64,000 bases of DNA from Halanaerobacter jeridensis (GTDB lineage: Bacteria; Bacillota; Halanaerobiia; Halobacteroidales; Halobacteroidaceae): the NCBI RefSeq assembly GCF_016908315.1, contig NZ_JAFBDQ010000013.1:1-64000 (forward strand), in the 5' to 3' direction. How positions within the stretch are numbered: the first letter of the stretch is position 1; every line of letters begins with the position of its first letter. This document shows positions 8,949 to 17,884 of the stretch, piece after piece. The position numbers and the translations under genes were made by a program. The notes below the pieces were generated by a model that had not been told where the DNA came from, made no database searches, and saw only the letters and a list, made by a program, of their open reading frames with translations.

Positions 8949-10889
8949 TTATATTTCTTCAATTAAATTAGATAAATTATCTAATTTATTCTCGAAATTT
9001 ATCTTACTAGAATCATCATATTCATTTAAGTCCTCTTTTCCTTGATCTAAAAGATTTATTAAAATATCTGTGATCTCTTTTATATCGTTTAATTTATCTA
9101 TTTCATAATTACACCATTTTTTGAATTTATTTACTGTATTAATTGATAAATCCCCTAACTGTACTTTATATCTTTCTATTTGAACAATAATAGCTTGACA
9201 AATAAAGAACAGCACATTATCCATCTGAGACATTTTAGCAATTTCAGTATTTATATTACCAAATTCTTGTTCTACAAAACTTCCAGGTTCTAATATACTT
9301 TCTACTTTTTCTCTATCTTTTTTCAATATATCAAGTATGTCTTTTATCTTATCTTGAATTTTTTTCAAATTATCTATTTTCTTTTTTATTTTTCCGTTTA
9401 AATTACTTATTCGTTCTTTAATTTTATCTTCTGGAACTTCATTTATTTTATTACTAAAATTAGGTAGATCCTCTATAAAATATTTATTAGCAGTTTCTTG
9501 TAAATTTTTCACTTCAGTACCTTCAATATAAGCACCACCTTCAGTCGCATCAATACAATTAACATCAACTTCTACAATTCTATATTCAAACCACTCTTTA
9601 AAAACTTTCCACCATTTTCTTGTTTTTAGTTTTTCTCCATTATACCCTTCGACATCTACTATCTTCCATTTGTCTCTTTCTTCTCCTAATTCATCATAAC
9701 CTGTTCCTGTAGCATGTCCTTCTCCATCATTAGAAAGAGCTAAATCTTGACCTATAAAAACAATTGGATCACATCCTAAACGCAAAGCAATACTGAAATT
9801 CAAATTAGCTACTGAATTACCTGTATCAAATGATGTAATATCTCCTACTGCTTTTGAAAACCAATCTTCAGAATGAACAGTATCTCTAAATACAGTCACC
9901 TTTTTTCCAGGATAATTATCAAAAATTTTAGGATGAATAACTCCCTCGGCTATTAACGTAGTTTCTTCAGGTAATCTATCTTCTTCAGCTAACTTCTTGA
10001 AAAAATAATTATAAACAGATTCTGTTCTTTCTAATACTCCTACAATATCAGGAGTTATTCCATAATTAAGCAATTTTTCTAAGATAGTATCAGCTGCAAT
10101 AATTAATACTTTATCTTGATATTTCTTTAATATATCTATATTTTTATCTAGTGAAGGTCCAGCAGCTACACAAACAGCAGGCTTATTTTCAAAATAATCG
10201 ATATTATCCAAAGTAGGGCTCTGGAGAACATATTCTAAATTCGAGAAAGCATGTTCTAAACCTAATATACTATCTCCAGGATCGTTACCCATTATTTGAA
10301 TTATGAAATTAAGAGTAGAAAAAAACTTTTTCCTAAATTCAATATACTTTTCATTTTCTACATCTTGGAGTACTGGAGTTTTAAAAAAATCTACATTGCC
10401 TGCCACCAAAGCTAAATAATCTATTCTTCTCAGATTATTTTTCATTTTAGAAATGTATTTTTTATCTGAACCATCAAATATTTGTATATTTCTCTTTTGA
10501 TCCAAAATATCAGTTAAATCTTTCTTTTTCATTACTTCTTTTAAAATATCAAGGCGATTTTCAATAATTACCACTTGAGATTCAGAATTGAATTCCTCTA
10601 AAATTTCTCTAATATAATGACCACAACCTATTCCAGCTACTCCAATTAAATTATAATAACCTAATTTCAATTTATTAATTGTTTTCTGAGCTTGTATTCT
10701 GGGATTATAGCAACTATGAACTAATCGTTCTTGATCATCTTCTATTATCTTCAAAGTATAATCTTGTCCATTTTGAATAGGTTCTACTACAAAATCATCT
10801 TGCCTTGTTTCTAATTCATTAACTTTTCGAGCTAAGTTGGGATTAATATTATTCAATGCTGCTAAATTATTCTTATAAATCTGATTCAT
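8949..10889 (-). CDS. Motility-associated factor (Maf) flagellin glycosyltransferase
   Basis: 646 residues. The central MAF_flag10/DUF115 domain is clear: AVCVAAGPSLDKNIDILKK (about 239-257), AADTILEKLLNYGITPDIVG, and FIGQDLALSNDGEGHATGT (about 385-403), with a conserved acidic pocket. Upstream, GVAGIGCGHYIREIL (about 83-97) is an N-terminal Rossmann-like segment; the C-terminal 150 residues are helical and Lys-rich. Maf proteins transfer CMP-activated nonulosonic acids to Ser/Thr of flagellin in the cytoplasm before export. The neighbours fit exactly: fliD and the flagellins upstream, fliS and the sugar operon downstream. The start has a good AAGGAGATTGGA site. Confidence 0.9.
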   Translation of the reverse strand: MNQIYKNNLAALNNINPNLARKVNELETRQDDFVVEPIQNGQDYTLKIIEDDQERLVHSCYNPRIQAQKTINKLKLGYYNLIGVAGIGCGHYIREILEEFNSESQVVIIENRLDILKEVMKKKDLTDILDQKRNIQIFDGSDKKYISKMKNNLRRIDYLALVAGNVDFFKTPVLQDVENEKYIEFRKKFFSTLNFIIQIMGNDPGDSILGLEHAFSNLEYVLQSPTLDNIDYFENKPAVCVAAGPSLDKNIDILKKYQDKVLIIAADTILEKLLNYGITPDIVGVLERTESVYNYFFKKLAEEDRLPEETTLIAEGVIHPKIFDNYPGKKVTVFRDTVHSEDWFSKAVGDITSFDTGNSVANLNFSIALRLGCDPIVFIGQDLALSNDGEGHATGTGYDELGEERDKWKIVDVEGYNGEKLKTRKWWKVFKEWFEYRIVEVDVNCIDATEGGAYIEGTEVKNLQETANKYFIEDLPNFSNKINEVPEDKIKERISNLNGKIKKKIDNLKKIQDKIKDILDILKKDREKVESILEPGSFVEQEFGNINTEIAKMSQMDNVLFFICQAIIVQIERYKVQLGDLSINTVNKFKKWCNYEIDKLNDIKEITDILINLLDQGKEDLNEYDDSSKINFENKLDNLSNLIEEI

Positions 10890-10977
10890 TCCAATCTCCT
10901 TTCTTAAACTTTTAACATTTTTATTCTAGATATCAAATATAATTCCTATTGTGAATTTTATTTAAAAGTAGCAATAA

Positions 10978-12759
10978 TTACTGACCTAATCCCATACTAG
11001 ATATTTGAGAACTCAACCACGAACTTTGACTATTATATTGCTGCATTATCGTTTCCATTTGAGTAAACTGTTCTTTCATACGTTCCATTTTCATCTCTAC
11101 ATTATCTCGATGATCTTCAATATCTTCATTAATTCGATCAATTTCATCTCCTAATCTATCAGTTCGATTAGGAATAATTCCTTCTGATTCTATTAATGAA
11201 TTAGTATAATCTTTTAATTTAGTTGCTAATCCATCATAAGTGTAATTATCATCTTCACTAGCATCAGGTGCCAAAAATTCATGAACTTGATCTGGTTTAT
11301 TCTTAATTGCTTCTTCTAACTTTGAGCTATCAAGAGTTAATTTGTTATAATTACTATCATCAAACTCTAAACCAATTTCTGACATATAATCAATTTCATT
11401 ACCTGTAGGAATAGTATCTAATAAGGTTGACTTCATCTTACCAGCAATTCTATTAGCTGTTCCATCTCCTTGTAATATATTTCCTTCTGCATCTTCACCT
11501 GAACCAGTTACACTAGTCTTGTTAGAAATAAAATCTACTACGCTATTATATTGATCTACTACTTTTTGAATTGCTTTTTTTGCTTTTCCTGTATCAGCAT
11601 TAACATCTATTGTAACAGAATCACCAGCGTTAGCAGAACTCGCAATGTTGAAAGTTACACCATTAACTGCATTTTCAAAACTATTATCAGAACTAGTAAT
11701 ACCACTAATTCCATTAACAGTAATTTCAGCATCTTGAGCTGGTTGGTAACCATCTTCTGCATCATCAGCAGTAGTATCTTCTGTTCCATCAGTTCCCCAA
11801 TTATTTACATTTCCAGGACCATCACCATAAACCCCTAAATCATCTAACAAATTACCACCATTTTCATTTAAACTCATCTCATTATCTTTCCCAGTTTTAT
11901 TACTTTCTAAAACAAAGCGATTATCAACTATAGAAGCATTAACTTCCACATCACTTTCATTAATCTTATTTACTAAATCAGATAGAGTATCATTAGCAGT
12001 CATATCAATGGTTGTTCCATTAATTGTAGGGTCACTACCTACAGTATCATATAAACTATTTTGAGTTAAAGTATTTTGTTGGTCTCCATCAGTACCATGC
12101 ATCTTTAAAGTAGTTCCAATACTGACTTGATAACCAAAATCATATTCTTCTGTAGTAAGATTAGAACTACTTATACTCCCATCATCAGCACTTGAAGATT
12201 CTAAAGAAGTATATTTATCACCATTTTCACTCACGGCAACCACATTACCACTATTATCTGTTAGACCATATTGATAGGTAGTTCCATCAATTGTAGCATC
12301 AGTAATATTTGTTACATCATAGGTCTTACCGTCCACCATAGCAATATCACTGGCATCACCATCAGCAGTTGTAGCATCTTCAGTGCCACTAGAAACAGCT
12401 TCTGCTATTTTAGTACTACCTACTACTCGCTGTGCTTGGGCCTTTTGATTTATGGTTATATCATAACTACCTGTATTAGCTTCAGGATCAGCACTAGCAG
12501 TCATTATTTCTTCATCATTTGAAGAAGTTGTCATACTATTATAAGTTTCTTGGTTTTTAAGATTATCAAGTAAATTATCAAGCTTAGATATACGAGAATT
12601 AACGTCTCTCCAAGCATCTTTTTCTGTTTTAATTTGAGAAATATCATCTTCCATATTCCGAATGGGTCTTTGTTCTATATATCTCATTTGAGCTATGATC
12701 TGATCTGTATTAACACCACTCGAACTCATACCTAATTGAGTTAAACTAGTATCAACCAT
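10978..12759 (-). CDS. fliD: Flagellar filament cap protein FliD (HAP2)
   Basis: 593 residues. The N-terminus (TDQIIAQMRYIEQRPIRNME, about 18-37) and the C-terminal helices with DRLGDEIDRINEDIEDH (about 535-551) are the paired coiled-coil ends of FliD; the long middle is Asp, Ser and Thr rich. FliD forms the cap that inserts flagellin at the filament tip. It follows the flagellin array after a strong terminator and starts after an AGGAGGTGAG site. At 593 residues it is longer than the roughly 450-500 of many Firmicute FliDs, mostly from an enlarged acidic D2/D3 region. Confidence 0.94.
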   Translation of the reverse strand: MVDTSLTQLGMSSSGVNTDQIIAQMRYIEQRPIRNMEDDISQIKTEKDAWRDVNSRISKLDNLLDNLKNQETYNSMTTSSNDEEIMTASADPEANTGSYDITINQKAQAQRVVGSTKIAEAVSSGTEDATTADGDASDIAMVDGKTYDVTNITDATIDGTTYQYGLTDNSGNVVAVSENGDKYTSLESSSADDGSISSSNLTTEEYDFGYQVSIGTTLKMHGTDGDQQNTLTQNSLYDTVGSDPTINGTTIDMTANDTLSDLVNKINESDVEVNASIVDNRFVLESNKTGKDNEMSLNENGGNLLDDLGVYGDGPGNVNNWGTDGTEDTTADDAEDGYQPAQDAEITVNGISGITSSDNSFENAVNGVTFNIASSANAGDSVTIDVNADTGKAKKAIQKVVDQYNSVVDFISNKTSVTGSGEDAEGNILQGDGTANRIAGKMKSTLLDTIPTGNEIDYMSEIGLEFDDSNYNKLTLDSSKLEEAIKNKPDQVHEFLAPDASEDDNYTYDGLATKLKDYTNSLIESEGIIPNRTDRLGDEIDRINEDIEDHRDNVEMKMERMKEQFTQMETIMQQYNSQSSWLSSQISSMGLGQ

Positions 12760-12790
12760 TTTAACTCACCTCCTGTTTGAATTTTAAATA

Positions 12791-12820
12791 AAACAGCCAG
12801 CCGGAAAACCGGCCGGCCAT
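12791..12820 (-). terminator. Rho-independent terminator after the flagellin array
   Basis: In RNA from the minus strand a GC-only stem, GGCCGGCCGG paired with CCGGCTGGCT across a TTTT loop, is followed by TTTTATTT. It stands between the stop of flagellin 1 and the start of fliD and is the strongest terminator of the flagellar region, so flagellin messages probably end here. Confidence 0.85.
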
Positions 12821-12838
12821 TCTGTAAATTTAATATAA

Positions 12839-13948
12839 TTACCCTAGTAAAGAAAGTACTCCCTGTGACTTCTGATTTGCTTGTGCTAACATAGAAGTAC
12901 CTGCTTGTTTTAATACTCTAGATTTACTCATTTCCATCATCTCTTTGGCCATATCTACATCTTTAATTCTTGACTTTGCTGATGTCAAGTTCTCTTCTGA
13001 TGCACTTAAGTTATTAATTGTACTATTTAATCGATTCTGTTTAGCACCTAACTTAGAACGCTCTCCTGATACTTTTCCTATTGCTTTATCTATAACACCA
13101 ATTGCTATTTCTGCTGAAGATTGGCTTTTTACATTAATATCACCAGTTGCTACTTTTAAATCATCTTTACCCATTGCTTGAATATCTAAGTTAGTATCTT
13201 GTCCACCGTTCGCACCTATTTGGAAAGTCAAGGAATTATCAGCACCTGCACCTCCAGAAGTACCACTAGTTACATTAACATCAAGAGTAGTACCCGAAGC
13301 ACTAGCAGTAAATTCTACATTATCAAATGTAACACTAGTTCCACCTGTATTACTTGCTACAACTTCATCATTCTCGTTTAAAACTTCTACAGTACCACTA
13401 GTCTTTGTTCCATCACCGTCAACATCCATTGCTTGCACAGTATAATCACCATCAAATTCCACTGCTCCACTTCCAGTACCATAAGAACCAGCAGCACCAG
13501 AAACAGTATATTGAACAGACTTATCTTCTTGTGAACCATCAAGTAAATTTTTAGTGTTAAATTCAGTTGTATCAGCAATTCTTTCGATTTCATCACCTAA
13601 TTGAGTCATCTCTTTCTGTATTTCTTCTCGATCAGCATCTGTATTACTATCGTTTGCTGACTGAACAGACAATTCTCTCATCCGCTGCAGAATGGAGTGT
13701 GTCTCCTTCATTGCCCCCTCTGCTGTCTGGATCATTGAAATACCATCTTGAGCATTTCTCTGTGCCTGCGCTAACCCTTTAGTCTGTGACTTCATCTTTT
13801 CACTAATTGCTAAACCTGCTGCATCATCTGCTGCCTTATTAATTCGTTGACCAGATGATAACTTTTCTAATGAATCATCCATCGCTTGATTTGTCTGTTT
13901 CAATTGATTATACGAATTCAATGCTGCTACATTTGTATTTATTCTCAT
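12839..13948 (-). CDS. Flagellin (copy 1, last of four in the array)
   Basis: 369 residues. The first about 150 residues ([15 protein letters not shown] through DGSQEDKSV) and the last about 120 are nearly identical to copies 2 and 3 and form the filament core domains D0/D1. The middle (about 150-240) is a variable surface segment rich in Ser, Thr and Gly, a likely glycosylation region. The C-terminal half is closest to copy 3 ([20 protein letters not shown]). The start follows CAAGGAGGAATTTATA. Its leader holds a hairpin with AAGGAA in the loop, expected to bind CsrA. Confidence 0.95.
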   Translation of the reverse strand: MRINTNVAALNSYNQLKQTNQAMDDSLEKLSSGQRINKAADDAAGLAISEKMKSQTKGLAQAQRNAQDGISMIQTAEGAMKETHSILQRMRELSVQSANDSNTDADREEIQKEMTQLGDEIERIADTTEFNTKNLLDGSQEDKSVQYTVSGAAGSYGTGSGAVEFDGDYTVQAMDVDGDGTKTSGTVEVLNENDEVVASNTGGTSVTFDNVEFTASASGTTLDVNVTSGTSGGAGADNSLTFQIGANGGQDTNLDIQAMGKDDLKVATGDINVKSQSSAEIAIGVIDKAIGKVSGERSKLGAKQNRLNSTINNLSASEENLTSAKSRIKDVDMAKEMMEMSKSRVLKQAGTSMLAQANQKSQGVLSLLG

Positions 13949-13977
13949 TATAAATTCCTCCTTGAGGTATTGTATTC

Positions 13978-13995
13978 TCCAGCTTCCTTGCTGGA
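13978..13995 (-). promoter_or_regulatory. CsrA-type hairpin in the flagellin 1 leader
   Basis: In the message, UCCAGC and GCUGGA form a 6-pair stem closing the loop AAGGAA. GGA in a loop is the CsrA recognition core. A second GGA lies 26 bases downstream inside the ribosome binding site AAGGAGG. This two-site arrangement matches the B. subtilis hag leader, where CsrA blocks translation. Binding here is inferred. Confidence 0.75.
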
Positions 13996-14003
13996 ATTTA
14001 TCT

Positions 14004-14043
14004 TATAGCGTTTAGCTAGTAAATTTACTAGCTAAACGCTATA
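14004..14043. repeat. Perfect 40-base palindrome between flagellins 2 and 1
   Basis: Two 20-base arms are exact reverse complements with no loop spacer. It lies 14 bases past the stop of flagellin 2 and upstream of the flagellin 1 CsrA hairpin. No U-run follows on the minus strand, so it is a poor terminator; a processing or stabilising hairpin is more likely. An identical copy lies at 15214-15253. Confidence 0.85.
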
Positions 14044-14057
14044 ATTAATATTAATTA

Positions 14058-15158
14058 TTATCCTAGTAAAGAAAGTACTCCCTGCGACTTCTGATTAGCT
14101 TGAGCTAACATAGAAGTACCTGCCTGCTTTAAGACTCGTGATTTACTCATTTCCATCATCTCTTTGGCCATATCTACATCTTTAATTCTTGACTTCGCTG
14201 ATGTCAAGTTCTCTTCAGATGCACTTAAATTATTAATTGTACTATTTAATCGATTCTGTTTAGCACCTAACTTTGAACGTTCTCCTGATACTTTGCCTAT
14301 TGCATTATCAATAACTCCAATTGCTATTTCAGCTGAGGATTGACTTTTTACGTTAATTGTTCCTGTTCCTACATTTAAATCTTCAGATTTCATAGACCTA
14401 ATGCCTAAACTTGTATCTTGACCGCCATTTGCACCTATCTGAAATGTTAAAGAATCATCAGTGCCACTAGTATCTGCTCTACCTGCTTCAATAGTTACAG
14501 TTCCACTTTGAGCAGTAGCATCAAAAGTCATACCATCAAAACTAGCAGTACCACCTGTATTTTTGGCAACTACTTCATCATTTTCATTCTTAACAATAGT
14601 TCCTGTACTAGAAACACTTTCAAGAGTATAAGTTGCATTAAACTCTACTTCTTCATTAAAAGCTACTGCTCCACCACTAATACCACTAGTATGGTTAGAA
14701 GCTGCTGTATTAATACTTCGAGCTACACTTTTATCCTCTTGTGAACCATCAAGTAAATTTTTAGTGTTAAATTCAGTTGTATCAGCAATTCGGTCAATTT
14801 CTTGACTTAATTGTCCCATTTCTTTTTGTATCTCTGCTCGGTCAGCATCTGTATTACTATCGTTTGCTGACTGAACAGACAATTCTCTCATCCGCTGCAG
14901 AATGGAGTGTGTCTCCTTCATTGCCCCCTCTGCTGTCTGGATCATTGAAATACCATCTTGAGCATTTCGCTGTGCTTGCGCCAACCCTTTAGTCTGTGAC
15001 TTCATCTTTTCACTAATTGCTAAACCTGCTGCATCATCTGCTGCCTTATTAATTCTTTGACCAGATGATAACTTCTCTAATGAATCATCCATCGCTTGAT
15101 TTGTCTGTTTCAATTGATTATACGAATTCAATGCTGCTACATTTGTATTTATTCTCAT
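14058..15158 (-). CDS. Flagellin (copy 2)
   Basis: 366 residues with the same N-terminal and C-terminal cores as copies 1 and 3. The variable segment (about 150-235) differs, and the stretch [20 protein letters not shown] to [13 protein letters not shown] matches copy 4, not its flanking neighbours, which suggests gene conversion. The start follows CAAGGAGGAATTTATA and its leader has the same AAGGAA hairpin as copies 1 and 3. Confidence 0.95.
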   Translation of the reverse strand: MRINTNVAALNSYNQLKQTNQAMDDSLEKLSSGQRINKAADDAAGLAISEKMKSQTKGLAQAQRNAQDGISMIQTAEGAMKETHSILQRMRELSVQSANDSNTDADRAEIQKEMGQLSQEIDRIADTTEFNTKNLLDGSQEDKSVARSINTAASNHTSGISGGAVAFNEEVEFNATYTLESVSSTGTIVKNENDEVVAKNTGGTASFDGMTFDATAQSGTVTIEAGRADTSGTDDSLTFQIGANGGQDTSLGIRSMKSEDLNVGTGTINVKSQSSAEIAIGVIDNAIGKVSGERSKLGAKQNRLNSTINNLSASEENLTSAKSRIKDVDMAKEMMEMSKSRVLKQAGTSMLAQANQKSQGVLSLLG

Positions 15159-15187
15159 TATAAATTCCTCCTTGAGGTATTGTATTC

Positions 15188-15205
15188 TCCAGCTTCCTTG
15201 CTGGA
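15188..15205 (-). promoter_or_regulatory. CsrA-type hairpin in the flagellin 2 leader
   Basis: The same UCCAGC-AAGGAA-GCUGGA hairpin as in the flagellin 1 leader, identical in sequence and distance to the start. The second GGA lies in the ribosome binding site. Confidence 0.75.
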
Positions 15206-15213
15206 ATTTATCT

Positions 15214-15253
15214 TATAGCGTTTAGCTAGTAAATTTACTAGCTAAACGCTATA
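15214..15253. repeat. Perfect 40-base palindrome between flagellins 3 and 2
   Basis: Identical to the palindrome at 14004-14043, again 14 bases past the stop of the preceding flagellin. Exact identity of the whole spacer suggests recent duplication of a flagellin-plus-spacer unit. Confidence 0.85.
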
Positions 15254-15267
15254 ATTAATATTAATTA

Positions 15268-16374
15268 TTATCCAAGTAAAGAAAGTACTCCTTGCGATTT
15301 CTGATTAGCTTGCGCTAACATAGAAGTACCTGCCTGCTTTAAGACTCGTGATTTACTCATTTCCATCATCTCTTTGGCCATATCTACATCTTTAATTCTT
15401 GACTTCGCTGATGTCAAGTTCTCTTCAGATGCACTTAAGTTATTAATTGTACTATTTAAGCGGTTCTGCTTCGCACCTAACTTTGAACGTTCCCCTGATA
15501 CTTTTCCTATTGCTTTATCTATGACACCAATTGCTATTTCTGCTGAAGATTGACTCTTTACATTAATATCACCAGTTGCTACTTTTAAATCATCTTTACC
15601 CATTGCTTGAATATCTAAGTTAGTATCTTGTCCACCGTTAGCCCCTATTTGAAAAGTCAAGGAATTATCAGAACTTATATTTCCTGAAACTTGACCAGCA
15701 GTAACTTCTACTTCAGATGTAGCAGTTCCTCCAACACCACTAGCATCAAATACAACTTCATCAAATTCAACTGTAGCGCTACCACTAGCTTGAGCTACAA
15801 TTTCATTGTTTTCATTTTTCACTATTACTCCATTACCTGCCGTATCAAATCTACTTACTTCATAAGTACCATCAAATTCTACTGTAGATGCTCCACTAAA
15901 AGATGCTGCTGCAGCACCAGTGTCAGATATAGTAGCACTTATACTTTTATCCTCTTGTGAACCATCAAGTAAATTCTTAGTATTAAATTCTGTTGTTTCA
16001 GCAATTCTCTGGATCTCATCACCCAACTGAGTCATTTCTTTCTGAATTTCTCCTCGATCAGCATCTGTATTACTATCGTTTGCTGCTTGTACAGATAACT
16101 CTCTCATGCGCTGCAGAATGGAGTGTGTCTCTTTCATTGCCCCCTCTGCTGTCTGGATCATTGAAATACCATCTTGAGCATTTCTTTGTGCTTGGGCCAA
16201 ACCTTTAGTCTGTGACTTCATCTTTTCACTAATTGCTAGACCTGCTGCATCATCTGCTGCCTTATTGATTCTTTGACCAGATGATAACTTTTCTAATGAA
16301 TCATCCATCGCTTGATTAGTCTGTTTCAATTGATTATACGAATTCAACGCTGCTACATTTGTATTTATTCTCAT
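15268..16374 (-). CDS. Flagellin (copy 3)
   Basis: 368 residues; D0/D1 cores shared with copies 1 and 2. The variable segment (about 150-245) is unique. From [12 protein letters not shown] onward it matches copy 1 ([15 protein letters not shown]). A good ribosome binding site (CAAGGAGGAATTCATA) precedes ATG. The leader carries the AAGGAA hairpin. Confidence 0.95.
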   Translation of the reverse strand: MRINTNVAALNSYNQLKQTNQAMDDSLEKLSSGQRINKAADDAAGLAISEKMKSQTKGLAQAQRNAQDGISMIQTAEGAMKETHSILQRMRELSVQAANDSNTDADRGEIQKEMTQLGDEIQRIAETTEFNTKNLLDGSQEDKSISATISDTGAAAASFSGASTVEFDGTYEVSRFDTAGNGVIVKNENNEIVAQASGSATVEFDEVVFDASGVGGTATSEVEVTAGQVSGNISSDNSLTFQIGANGGQDTNLDIQAMGKDDLKVATGDINVKSQSSAEIAIGVIDKAIGKVSGERSKLGAKQNRLNSTINNLSASEENLTSAKSRIKDVDMAKEMMEMSKSRVLKQAGTSMLAQANQKSQGVLSLLG

Positions 16375-16405
16375 TATGAATTCCTCCTTGAGGTAGTTTG
16401 TATTC

Positions 16406-16423
16406 TCCAGCTTCCTTGCTGGA
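16406..16423 (-). promoter_or_regulatory. CsrA-type hairpin in the flagellin 3 leader
   Basis: Same stem and AAGGAA loop as flagellins 1 and 2, although the spacer between hairpin and ribosome binding site has a 2-base insertion and the upstream palindrome is different. Conservation of the hairpin while neighbouring bases change supports a function. Confidence 0.75.
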
Positions 16424-16433
16424 ATTTATTTTT

Positions 16434-16467
16434 CTAGCATTTAACCATTTAACTTGCTAAATGCTAG
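16434..16467. repeat. Inverted repeat between flagellins 4 and 3
   Basis: Ten-base perfect arms (CTAGCATTTA and TAAATGCTAG) with a 14-base middle. It occupies the same place as the 40-base palindromes after flagellins 2 and 3 but is unrelated in sequence except for the general TAGC...GCTA pattern. Confidence 0.7.
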
Positions 16468-16482
16468 TAGTTAACATCATAA

Positions 16483-17577
16483 TTATCCAAGTAAAGAAAG
16501 TACTCCTTGTGACTTCTGATTTGCTTGAGCTAACATAGAAGTACCTGCTTGCTTCAAGACACGCAACTTACTCAATTCCATCATTTTTTGTGCCATATCT
16601 ACATCTTTAATTCTTGATTTCGCTGCTGTCAAATTTTCTTCTGAAGCACGTAAGTTATTAATTGTACTATTCAAACGATTCTGTTTAGCTCCTAATTTAG
16701 CACGTTCACCTGATACTTTTCCAATTGCATTGTCAATAACTCCAATTGCTTTTTCTGCTGCAGATTGAGTTTCTACATTAATTGTTCCTGTTTGTACATT
16801 TAAATCGGCAGCTTTCATTGATCTAATACCTAAACTAGTATCTTGACCACCATTAGCTCCAATTTGAAAAGTTAATGCATCATCAGTACCACTAGTATCT
16901 GCTCGTCCTGCTTGAATAGTGACTGTTCCAGTATTTCCGCCGCTGCCATCAAAAGTCATGCCATCAAAAGTAGCAACGCCACCTGAAACACCACCTTCAC
17001 CTTGAGCTACTATTTCCCCATTATTATTTAAAACAGTGGTAGCACTAGCAGCACTATCATACTTTACAGTATATGTGGCATTAAATTCTACCTGCCCATT
17101 AAATGTTACAGCAGCAGATACACCATCAGTTACATCTCGCTGAATTGATTTGTCTTCTTGCGATCCATCAAGTAAGTTTTTAGTGTTAAATTCTGTTGTA
17201 TTAGCAATGCGATTGATTTCCTGCGTTAATTGACCTATTTCTTTTTGAATTTCCTCTCGGTCTGAATTTGTATTACTATCGTTTGCTGCCTGCACAGATA
17301 ACTCTCTCATCCGTTGTAAAATTGAATGAGTTTCTTTTAATGCACCTTCAGCAGTTTGAATCATTGAAATACCATCTTGGGCATTCCGCTGCGCTTGGGC
17401 CAACCCTTTAACCTGTGATTTCATTTTTTCACTAATTGCTAAACCTGCTGCATCATCTGCAGCTTGATTAATTCGCTGACCAGAAGACAACTTTTCTAGT
17501 GAATCATTCATCGCTTCGTTAGTCTGCTTCAACTGATTATAAGCATTCAAAGCTGCTACATTTGTATTTATCCTCAT
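16483..17577 (-). CDS. Flagellin (copy 4, first of the array and most divergent)
   Basis: 364 residues. D0/D1 cores are present but differ at many positions from copies 1-3 (for example DMAQKMMELSKLRVLK near the C-terminus, QAADDAAG near the N-terminus). The variable segment (about 150-230) ends in [17 protein letters not shown] as in copy 2. The ribosome binding site AAAGGG is weaker than in the others. The leader is about 190 bases, begins at a sigma-28 promoter and contains no GGA downstream of the conserved hairpin, so CsrA control looks absent. Confidence 0.94.
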   Translation of the reverse strand: MRINTNVAALNAYNQLKQTNEAMNDSLEKLSSGQRINQAADDAAGLAISEKMKSQVKGLAQAQRNAQDGISMIQTAEGALKETHSILQRMRELSVQAANDSNTNSDREEIQKEIGQLTQEINRIANTTEFNTKNLLDGSQEDKSIQRDVTDGVSAAVTFNGQVEFNATYTVKYDSAASATTVLNNNGEIVAQGEGGVSGGVATFDGMTFDGSGGNTGTVTIQAGRADTSGTDDALTFQIGANGGQDTSLGIRSMKAADLNVQTGTINVETQSAAEKAIGVIDNAIGKVSGERAKLGAKQNRLNSTINNLRASEENLTAAKSRIKDVDMAQKMMELSKLRVLKQAGTSMLAQANQKSQGVLSLLG

Positions 17578-17767
17578 ATATATCAGCCCTTTGTTTAACT
17601 TGAAGCAAATACCTAACCTGAAACGATTCTTTTCAGCTTCTTTGCTGAAAATTTAGACTTAAAATCAACCTTACCCGGCCGGGATAAAATTGATTTTAGT
17701 AATCACTGCTACCTTGAAAATAGATTCAAGGCACCACCAATTACTAAAATTTTTCTTTCTATTTTAA
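17578..17767 (-). promoter_or_regulatory. Long structured 5' leader of flagellin 4
   Basis: Three hairpins can form in the message. One pairs 17740-17749 with 17694-17703 and has an inner stem 17725-17731 with 17712-17718 (CCTTGAA / TTCAAGG). A second pairs 17690-17697 with 17661-17668, with the palindrome CCCGGCCGGG (17674-17683) inside. The third is the conserved leader hairpin at 17631-17650. No typical U-run follows, so these are not obvious terminators; message stability or a translational control role is possible. Confidence 0.55.
17631..17650 (-). promoter_or_regulatory. Variant leader hairpin of flagellin 4 lacking GGA
   Basis: UUUCAGC-AAAGAA-GCUGAAA. Relative to flagellins 1-3 a C-G stem pair has become U-A on both sides (compensatory), while the loop changed from AAGGAA to AAAGAA, removing the CsrA core. 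The stem is thus kept and the recognition motif lost. Confidence 0.65.
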
Positions 17768-17793
17768 TTATCGACAAATAACTTGATCTTTTA
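17768..17793 (-). promoter_or_regulatory. Sigma-28 (SigD) promoter of the flagellin array
   Basis: Minus-strand TAAA, 14 bases, then GTCGATAA, a close fit to the flagellar sigma consensus TAAA-N14/15-GCCGATAA. It lies about 190 bases upstream of flagellin 4 and just past csrA. It is the only clear sigma-28 site I found in the flagellin array. Confidence 0.8.
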
Positions 17794-17884
17794 AAATTGA
17801 TTAAAACCCAAATAATCTAATTAAATCTATTTATAGAGCTTTAACACTCATTTACTAGCTTATTACCCCTTTTGACTTAAAATC

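Noticed and set aside
13199-17000. Plus-strand Ser/Thr-rich frames antisense to flagellin variable regions
   Set aside because: Composition shadows of the flagellin genes; repeated only because the genes are.
12839-17577. Repeated spacers of the flagellin array as a CRISPR-like structure
   Set aside because: Repeats are over 1 kb apart and belong to duplicated gene units.
17661-17697. Hairpin after csrA as a terminator
   Set aside because: No U-run follows, and it lies downstream of the sigma-28 promoter inside the flagellin leader.
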